DNA of 64,000 nt. Source: Caulobacter sp. Root343. Lineage in GTDB: Bacteria > Pseudomonadota > Alphaproteobacteria > Caulobacterales > Caulobacteraceae. This document shows, piece after piece, positions 57,598-64,000 of this stretch. The position numbers and the translations under genes are program-made. The stretch's first letter is position 1; each line of letters begins with the position of its first letter. The stretch covers positions 1,056,035 to 1,120,034 of the forward strand of contig NZ_LMDF01000006.1 of the NCBI RefSeq assembly GCF_001425745.1. The letters run 5' to 3'. The notes below the pieces were generated by a model that saw only the letters and a list, made by a program, of their open reading frames with translations, was not told the origin of the DNA and searched no databases.

Positions 57598-58140
57598 TCA
57601 AGAAGCGCGCGCCTTCACGATCGCCGCGAAGCTGGCCAGGTGGCGCGCGATCGCCTGGCGCGTGCGCTCGTCGATTAGGGCGCCGTTTTCGAACTTGGTA
57701 TGGGCCTGGCCCACCAGGATGTCGGAGAGCGGGGTCAGATCGCAGCCGGTTCGTTTCAGGTTCAGCCGCAAGGCGTCCTGCGAGCGGACCGTGCCGGTGA
57801 TGCCCGGACTGGCGCCCAGGGCGCAGGCGAGCTTGCCGTCCAATGGGGCGGGCTTGCCGCGCGAGGCCCAGTCGATGGCGTTCTTCAGCACCGCCGTCAG
57901 GCCGCCATTATATTCCGGGCAGGCGATCAGCAGGCCGTCGGCCGCGACCACGGCGGCCTTCCAGGCGGCGACCGTCGCCGGATCGCCCTGGTCCTCGACG
58001 TCCTGGTTGAAGAACGGCAGGTCGCCCAGCCCGAAGACCTCGATCGTCATGTCCTCGGGCGCCAGTTCGCGGGCGGCGTGGAGTAGGGCGGTGTTGTACG
58101 AGGCGGCGCGCAGGCTGCCGGAGACGGCGAGAATCTTCAT
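57598..58140 (-). CDS. NAD(P)H-dependent FMN reductase
   Basis: 180 residues of the flavodoxin-like family. ILAVSGSLRAASYNTALLHAA is the FMN phosphate loop, and CPEYNGGLTAVLKNAIDWASR is the family signature. Reduces FMN or quinone-like acceptors with NAD(P)H. Ten nucleotides downstream of the ParA-like gene on the same strand, so probably co-transcribed. Confidence 0.93.
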   Translation of the reverse strand: MKILAVSGSLRAASYNTALLHAARELAPEDMTIEVFGLGDLPFFNQDVEDQGDPATVAAWKAAVVAADGLLIACPEYNGGLTAVLKNAIDWASRGKPAPLDGKLACALGASPGITGTVRSQDALRLNLKRTGCDLTPLSDILVGQAHTKFENGALIDERTRQAIARHLASFAAIVKARAS

Positions 58141-58150
58141 GCGCCGAGCC

Positions 58151-58813
58151 TTAGCCGGCGCGGGCGCGGATGTCCTCTTGGCTCAGCAGCATCGGGGCGA
58201 TCAGGTCCCACAGGCGCGAAATTTCCTCGGCGGCGGCTGAACCCGGCTCCCACTCGCACACCGACCGACCATGGGCGAGCGACTGCTGGAAGGCGGTGCG
58301 GGCGCGCAGGCCGATCGGGGCCAGGGGCATGCCGGTGAAGCGCAGCGCCTCGGCGGCCTTCAGCACCGACGGCGGCTCGACGCCGTTGCGGCGCGACGGC
58401 GCCTGGCTCAGCACGATCACGCCCTTCTTGCCCAGGCGGCGGACGGCTTCGGCCGAGCGCACCACCGAGGCGATGTCCAGGAAGGTCGGGCGGCAGACCA
58501 GCACGCAGAGGTCGGCGCAGTTGATCGCCTGCAGGCCGTCGGCCTCGGGCGCGGCGGGGGTGTCGATGACCAGGGCGTCGTAGTCGCCGTGCTGGGCCTG
58601 GACCCGGGTCGAGAACAGCTTGCCGGCGTTGATCTCGGCCAGCACGGGACCGTCGCCGTTGCGGGCTCGCAGGGCGTCTGTCGCCGACCGTTGCGGATCG
58701 ATGTCGGCCAGCATGGTCTTGAGGCCGGAGAGATGCGCGGTGATCGCCAGATTGACCGCGAGCGTCGTCTTGCCGGCGCCGCCCTTGCGGGAGATCACTG
58801 CCAGGGTCTTCAC
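58151..58813 (-). CDS. ParA-family ATPase (orphan)
   Basis: 220 residues. Deviant Walker A RKGGAGKTT at 9-17, ADIDPQRSAT, and Walker B DALVIDTPAA. No parB or parS is adjacent, so this is not the chromosomal ParA; orphan members position other cargo such as chemoreceptors, carboxysomes or division proteins. A perfect DnaA box lies 44 nt upstream. Paired with the FMN reductase. Confidence 0.9.
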   Translation of the reverse strand: MKTLAVISRKGGAGKTTLAVNLAITAHLSGLKTMLADIDPQRSATDALRARNGDGPVLAEINAGKLFSTRVQAQHGDYDALVIDTPAAPEADGLQAINCADLCVLVCRPTFLDIASVVRSAEAVRRLGKKGVIVLSQAPSRRNGVEPPSVLKAAEALRFTGMPLAPIGLRARTAFQQSLAHGRSVCEWEPGSAAAEEISRLWDLIAPMLLSQEDIRARAG

Positions 58814-58856
58814 GATCCAACTCCTTACCGGGCCAAGGTTTTCGGCCCTTGCAGCC

Positions 58857-58865
58857 TGTGGATAA
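58857..58865. promoter_or_regulatory. Perfect DnaA box (TTATCCACA on minus strand)
   Basis: TGTGGATAA on the plus strand, complement TTATCCACA, matches the consensus DnaA box. It sits in the region upstream of the ParA-like ATPase gene, at about -44 from its ATG. One isolated box can occur by chance; no second perfect copy was noticed in the window. Confidence 0.6.
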
Positions 58866-59041
58866 GTAACGCTGTCATGTGAAGCTTACGCAACCGAAAT
58901 GTCGTGGCGGGCGAGTGTTAACGTCCCCGGATCGCGGTTCCGGCGCATCGGTCGGAAAAACGCCCGTTTCCTTTGCGCTCTCGGCGCGTGTCCGCCTAAA
59001 GCCTTGCTTGACCCTGGGCGACGCTTGCGCGAGGAGGGCCC

Positions 59042-59761
59042 GTGATCCGCCGCATACTCGATTTCGTGACCAATATGGACGCCCGCGCCTGGCGCACGGT
59101 GGCGGTCTCGTTCGTGCTGTTCGGCGGGGTGGGGCTGGTCTTCCTGTTCGGCGCCCAGCTGCTGGGCGTCAACGGCGAGACGGCGGTCGAGCACTGGCTG
59201 GGCGCGGCCAGCGGGCCCTGGGCCCTGCCGATGGCCGTGGCGGCCTTCGCGGTTATGGCCTTCCTGGGCGTGCCGCAGTTCGTGCTGATCGCCGCGGCGG
59301 TGGTGGCGTTCGGGCCCTGGGCCGGCTTCGCCTACAGCTGGATCGGCACCCTGGTCTCGTCGCTGGTCGGGTTCTGGCTGGGCCGGGCCTACGGCGCGCG
59401 GATCCTGCGCGACTTCGCCGGCGAGGGCGTCAACAAGTTCATGCGGATGATCGGCAAGAACGGCTTCATGGCCAGCCTGATCGTGCGCCTGGTGCCCTCG
59501 GCGCCGTTCATCGTCGTCAACATGGCCGCCGGCGTCACGCCGATGCGCCTGCGCGACTTCGCCGCCGGCACCGCCATCGGCATCGTGCCGAAGATCGCCC
59601 TGACCGCCTTCGCCGGCAATTCGATCGTCCAGGCGATGAAGGGCGGCGGCAAGCAGCACATCGTGATGATCGTGCTGGCGGTGGTGATCTGGCTAGGCAT
59701 GGGGCTGCTCAGCCGCGCCTGGCTCAAGCGCCGGGAGACCGCGGAAGAAGCGGAGGGCTGA
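59042..59761 (+). CDS. TVP38/TMEM64 family membrane protein
   Basis: 239 residues with a GTG start at 59042, GAGGAGGG directly upstream. Five to six spans. The conserved VTT-domain segment FLGVPQFVLIAAAVVAFGPWAGFAYSWIGTLVSSLVGFWLGR and the following LIVRLVPSAPFIVVNMAAGVT and FAAGTAIGIVPKI are typical of the DedA superfamily. Lipid scramblase or transporter activity is known for relatives; substrate here unknown. Confidence 0.9.
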   Translation: MIRRILDFVTNMDARAWRTVAVSFVLFGGVGLVFLFGAQLLGVNGETAVEHWLGAASGPWALPMAVAAFAVMAFLGVPQFVLIAAAVVAFGPWAGFAYSWIGTLVSSLVGFWLGRAYGARILRDFAGEGVNKFMRMIGKNGFMASLIVRLVPSAPFIVVNMAAGVTPMRLRDFAAGTAIGIVPKIALTAFAGNSIVQAMKGGGKQHIVMIVLAVVIWLGMGLLSRAWLKRRETAEEAEG

Positions 59762-59942
59762 GGTCGAGTTCGCACCACACCGCCGGGCTGGCGGGATGGT
59801 TTGACGCCTTTCCAGCCGACTTCCCGATCGTAACACGCCCGAACCGAGCCTTTGCGCGGAAGAACGTTGCGTCAGCTGCGACGGATCGCGCGGCTGGCGC
59901 AAATTGCTTGCTCGATTCTGGGCCGATGTGTAGAAAGTCTGC

Positions 59943-59999
59943 ATGACTGTCGCGCGCGTCCTGCTTTCGCTTCGGCTTATCAGCCCCTGGGCGCTCTAG
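59943..59999 (+). CDS. Candidate leu leader peptide (attenuator)
   Basis: An 18-codon ORF, MTVARVLLSLRLISPWAL, 84 nt before leuA. Five of 18 residues are Leu (CTG, CTT, CTT, CTT, CTC) with Ile and two Val. CTT is a rare Leu codon in this genome, which suits a stall signal. GAAAG is upstream of its ATG. A GC-rich inverted stretch follows (60000-60032), without a clear U-run. Coding and regulatory role are inferred. Confidence 0.55.
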   Translation: MTVARVLLSLRLISPWAL

Positions 60000-60083
60000 G
60001 GGCCGCGCGTCGTCGTGGCCGGGCGCACAGGGGACATCTGACCCGCAGCCCGCACGCAGACACCCCATTCGACGAGTACTTCC

Positions 60084-61673
60084 ATGACCCCCGTATCCCC
60101 GGCTACCTCGATTGGTAGCGCTTCCGACAAGCGCGATAACGTCGTTATTTTCGACACCACCATGCGCGACGGCGAGCAATCGCCCGGCGCGTCGATGTCG
60201 CTGGAAGAGAAGCTGGAACTGGCCAAGATCCTCGAGGAGATGGGGGTCGACATCATCGAGGCCGGCTTCCCGATCGCCTCGAACGGCGACTTCGAGGCCG
60301 TCCGCGAAGTGGCCAAGATCGTCAAGAACTCGACCATCGCCGGCCTGTGCCGCGCCCACCAGGTGGATATCGATAGGTGTGCGGAGGCCCTGAAGCCGAC
60401 CCAGCGCGGCCGGATCCACGTGGTCATCGCCACCTCCGACCTGCACATGAAGCACAAGCTGCAGATGGAGCCCGACGCGGTGATCGACGTGATCGCCCGC
60501 TCGGTGACCCACGCCCGCAACCTGCGCGACGACGTCGAGTGGTCGGCCGAGGACGCCACCCGCAGCGACCGCCAGTTCCTGCGCCGCGCGGTCGAGACCG
60601 CCATCAAGGCCGGCGCCACGACGATCAACCTGCCGGACACCGTCGGCTACACCTATCCGTCGGAATACGCCGACCTGTTCAACTGGATGGTCAGCAACGT
60701 CGAGGGCGCCGACAAGGTGGTCTTCTCGACCCACTGCCACAACGACCTGGGCCTGGCCGTGGCCAACAGCCTGGCCGGCGTGCAGGGCGGGGCCCGCCAG
60801 ATCGAGTGCGCCATCAACGGCCTGGGCGAGCGCGCCGGCAACGCCGCGCTGGAAGAGATCGTCATGGCCCTGAAGGTGCGCGGCGATCGCCTGCCGTACC
60901 GCACCGGCATCGACACCACCCACATCACCCGCGCCAGCCGCTACGTCTCGGCCATCACCGGCTTCCCGGTGCAGTACAACAAGGCCATCGTCGGCAAGAA
61001 CGCCTTCGCGCACGAGAGCGGCATCCACCAGGACGGCATGCTCAAGAACCGCGAGACCTACGAGATCATGACGCCGGAGTCGGTGGGTCAGGCCCCGTCC
61101 AGCTTGGTCATGGGCAAGCACTCGGGCAGCCACGCCTTCCGCGCCAAGCTGAAGGACCTGGGCTACGAACTGGGCGAGAACGCGCTGAAGGAAGCCTTCG
61201 GCCGCTTCAAGGACCTGGCCGACCGCAAGAAGCACGTCTACGACGACGACATCATCGCCCTGGTCGACGACGCCCTGGCGCGCGGCTCGGAGAAGATCCG
61301 CGTCTCGCACCTGCGCGTGGTCGCCGGCACCGACGGCCAGTCGGCCGAACTGACCCTGGACGTCGACGGCGTCTCGAGCACGGCCGAGGCCACCGGCGAC
61401 GGTCCCGTCGACGCGGTGTTCAACGCCATCCACAAGATCGTGCCGCACAGCGCCGCCCTGCGCCTGTTCCAGGTCCACGCGGTGACCGAGGGCACCGACG
61501 CCCAGGCCCAGGTCTCGGTGCGTCTGGAAGAGGACGGCCGCATCGCCACCGGCGCGGCCGCCGACACTGATACGCTTACGGCCTCGGCCAAGGCGTACGT
61601 CAACGCCCTCAACAATCTCTTCGCCCGCAAGGAGAAGAGCCGGCCCGAGGCGGCGATCGCCAGCGGCTTCTAG
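60084..61673 (+). CDS. leuA: 2-isopropylmalate synthase
   Basis: First committed enzyme of leucine synthesis; condenses acetyl-CoA with 2-ketoisovalerate. 529 residues, normal for the long form. DTTMRDGEQSPG (24-35) carries the metal Asp and catalytic Arg, HCHND (217-221) the metal His pair, GNAALEEIVMAL is present, and the C-terminal part (from about 390) is the allosteric LeuA dimer domain (KIRVSHLRVVAGTDG). Probably leucine-feedback inhibited and attenuated through the leader at 59943. Confidence 0.94.
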   Translation: MTPVSPATSIGSASDKRDNVVIFDTTMRDGEQSPGASMSLEEKLELAKILEEMGVDIIEAGFPIASNGDFEAVREVAKIVKNSTIAGLCRAHQVDIDRCAEALKPTQRGRIHVVIATSDLHMKHKLQMEPDAVIDVIARSVTHARNLRDDVEWSAEDATRSDRQFLRRAVETAIKAGATTINLPDTVGYTYPSEYADLFNWMVSNVEGADKVVFSTHCHNDLGLAVANSLAGVQGGARQIECAINGLGERAGNAALEEIVMALKVRGDRLPYRTGIDTTHITRASRYVSAITGFPVQYNKAIVGKNAFAHESGIHQDGMLKNRETYEIMTPESVGQAPSSLVMGKHSGSHAFRAKLKDLGYELGENALKEAFGRFKDLADRKKHVYDDDIIALVDDALARGSEKIRVSHLRVVAGTDGQSAELTLDVDGVSSTAEATGDGPVDAVFNAIHKIVPHSAALRLFQVHAVTEGTDAQAQVSVRLEEDGRIATGAAADTDTLTASAKAYVNALNNLFARKEKSRPEAAIASGF

Positions 61674-61833
61674 GCCTCGGTCCGGCTTCGGCCGGACTAT
61701 CCATTCTCACTAATCGCGTCGCTCGGCGCTCACCCGCATCAGGTGAGGCCCGGCTCCGCGCGCCCGCGACCGCGTCCTGGCGAAGGACGTCGGGCGAGCG
61801 CGCGTGTCCGCTCGGCGGCGCAGGAGACAGCCC

Positions 61834-62412
61834 ATGACCTTCGGCGACAACGCCCACGCCCCGCCCGCCGCCTGGGACGCGATCCAGGCGCGCACGGCCG
61901 CGCTCGGCTTCGACATGCCCTCCGAGGCCGGGACCGGGGCTCTGCTGCGCCTCCTGGCCGCCTCCAAGCCCGGCGGGCGGATGCTGGAGCTGGGAACCGG
62001 CACCGGCCTGGCCACGGCCTGGCTGCTGCACGGCCTGGACGCCTCGGCCCGCCTGACCAGCGTCGACATCGATCCTGTCGTCCAGGATGTGGCGCGCGAG
62101 CACCTGAAGGACGAGCGCCTGCGCTTCGTGCTGGCCGACGGGCTGGACTATGTTCGCGCCCAGCCTCCGGGATCGTTCGACCTGATCTTCGCCGACGCCT
62201 GGCCGGGCAAGTACGAGGGTCTCGACGAAACCCTGGCTTTGCTGCGGCGGGGAGGGCTGTACGTGGTCGACGACATGCTGCCCCAGTCCAACTGGCCGGA
62301 AGGCCACCCAGCGCGGGTCGATGTGCTGGTCGAGCGCCTGGCGTCCGATCCCGATCTGACGGTGGCGAACCTGGCCTGGGCCTCGGGCCTGATCATCGCG
62401 GCGAGGCGGTAG
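61834..62412 (+). CDS. SAM-dependent O-methyltransferase (class I)
   Basis: 192 residues from the ATG at 61834 with AGGAGA upstream; an in-frame start at 61804 is weaker. SAM motif I MLELGTGTGLATAWLL, motif II SVDIDPVVQDVARE, and FDLIFADAWPGKYEG. This is the COMT-like methyltransferase 3/24 family acting on catechol-like or small-molecule hydroxyls. Substrate unknown. The EamA transporter gene starts 4 nt after its stop. Confidence 0.85.
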   Translation: MTFGDNAHAPPAAWDAIQARTAALGFDMPSEAGTGALLRLLAASKPGGRMLELGTGTGLATAWLLHGLDASARLTSVDIDPVVQDVAREHLKDERLRFVLADGLDYVRAQPPGSFDLIFADAWPGKYEGLDETLALLRRGGLYVVDDMLPQSNWPEGHPARVDVLVERLASDPDLTVANLAWASGLIIAARR

Positions 62413-62416
62413 GGGC

Positions 62417-63295
62417 ATGATCTGGATTCCGATCACCGTCGCCGCCACCGTCTTCCAGGTCGCGCGCAACGCAGCTCAGCGCTCGGTCATGGGCGGGGCC
62501 GGCCCTTGGGGCGCGACCCTGGTCCGCTTTCTGTTCGGCCTGCCGTTCGCGGCCGTCTTCGCCTTGATCGCGGTGCTGCTGACGCCGGGCCTGGACTTCC
62601 ACCCACACGCCAAGTTCTGGATCGCCTGCGTTGCGGGCGCGATGTTCCAGATCGGGGCGACGGCGGCGATGCTGACGGCCATGCACCGCTCGTCCTTCGC
62701 CCTGGGCACGGCGCTGCAGCAGAGCGGCCTGCCGTTCGCCCTGGTCTTCGGCGCCCTGGTTTTCGGGGACCACGTCGGGCCGGTCGCCTGGGCCGGCGGG
62801 TTGGTGGCCACGGCCGGGCTCGCGGCGCTGTCGTGGCCGCGCGGCGAGATCGAGATCCGGCGCGGCGCGGTGCTGGCGGGTTTGGCGTCGGGCGCGGCGT
62901 TCGCCCTCTGCGCCAACTGTTTCCGGCAAGCGGCCCTGACCTTGGATCCCGGCCACCCGCCAGCCGCGGCCTTCACGACCGTGCTGGTGGTCCAGGCCAT
63001 CCAGACCGTCGGCCTCACCAGCTATCTGGCCTGGCGCAATCCCGACTCCCTGAAGGCGGTGATCGCCGCCTGGCGTCAGTCACTGGGAGCCGGATTCTGC
63101 GGCGCGGCGGCCTCGGGCCTGTGGTTCACGGCCATGGCCCTGTCGCCGGTGGGGCCGGTGAGGGCGGTCGGGGTGGTCGAAATGCCGGTCGCCGCCCTGG
63201 CCGGACGCCGTCTGTTCAAGGAGCGTCTGTCGGTCACGCAGATGGTCGCCGGCGCGATAACGGCGGTCGGCGTCGTCATGGCCGCGCTCGGCTAG
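62417..63295 (+). CDS. DMT-superfamily transporter (EamA)
   Basis: 292 residues, ten spans in two EamA halves (about 1-145 and 146-292). The second half shows VGPVRAVGVVEMPVAALAGRRLFKERL, typical of drug/metabolite exporters. Four nucleotides after the methyltransferase, suggesting an operon in which a methylated product could be exported, which is inference. Confidence 0.87.
   Translation: MIWIPITVAATVFQVARNAAQRSVMGGAGPWGATLVRFLFGLPFAAVFALIAVLLTPGLDFHPHAKFWIACVAGAMFQIGATAAMLTAMHRSSFALGTALQQSGLPFALVFGALVFGDHVGPVAWAGGLVATAGLAALSWPRGEIEIRRGAVLAGLASGAAFALCANCFRQAALTLDPGHPPAAAFTTVLVVQAIQTVGLTSYLAWRNPDSLKAVIAAWRQSLGAGFCGAAASGLWFTAMALSPVGPVRAVGVVEMPVAALAGRRLFKERLSVTQMVAGAITAVGVVMAALG

Positions 63296-64000
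<705 letters not shown>

Overview
The window is a GC-rich chromosomal segment of an alphaproteobacterium, most likely a Caulobacter species. Three things point there: the block dgt / SPOR / nagZ / scpA / scpB / tatABC / serS / surE / pcm / dipM-like / yajC / secD / secF, the lpxC / bamD / recN / ligA block, and the DipM-type protein with two LysM pairs and a degenerate LytM domain. No prophage, insertion sequence, CRISPR array, tRNA or rRNA was seen. Most genes are housekeeping. The unusual signals lie in gene architecture, intergenic repeats and control sites.

Layout. 0-10 kb: an MDR oxidoreductase with a palindromic operator, a Gfo/Idh/MocA oxidoreductase, ilvD, kup, a proline-rich membrane protein, exonuclease III, erpA and dgt. 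10-23 kb: a run of genes with stop/start overlaps covering SPOR-nagZ-scpA-scpB, then tatABC, a beta-propeller protein, a duplicated UrcA-like protein, then serS-surE-pcm and dipM. serS is about 494 aa, carries an extra internal segment and has patches of atypical codon use. argS, which I would expect between dgt and the SPOR gene, is absent. 23-31 kb: esterase, GNAT, DUF815 ATPase, yajC-secD-secF, an Mth938/NDUFAF3-like gene, a SMI1/KNR4 gene, a PuuD-like membrane protein and an SQS/PSY (NDUFAF6-like) gene. 31-42 kb: S9 peptidase, lpxC, bamD, recN, acyltransferase, ligA, DEDDh exonuclease and DUF2147. 42-51 kb: M24 peptidase, prmA, LtrA and uvrD, with two oppositely oriented copies of one repeat near 42.3 and 48.6 kb. 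51-64 kb: several tiny genes, a PmoA-like protein, GST, a membrane-protein/XRE pair behind a double palindrome, aspartate aminotransferase, a ParA-like ATPase with a DnaA box upstream, leuA preceded by a leucine-rich leader ORF, a methyltransferase, an EamA transporter and the start of mreB.

Themes. Envelope construction and export dominate (Tat, SecDF-YajC, LpxC, BamD, DipM, NagZ, MreB), together with chromosome maintenance (ScpAB, RecN, LigA, UvrD, ExoIII, ParA-like). Almost every convergent gene junction with more than about 20 nt of space holds either a palindromic repeat or a terminator-like hairpin. This suggests these repeats serve as bidirectional terminators. Four small genes (47491-47667, 51750-51959, 51964-52140, 55234-55383) were found by direct reading. 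I did not find a clear, wholly new multi-gene system. The best candidates for follow-up are the mosaic serS, the leuA leader, the XRE double operator and the repeat families.
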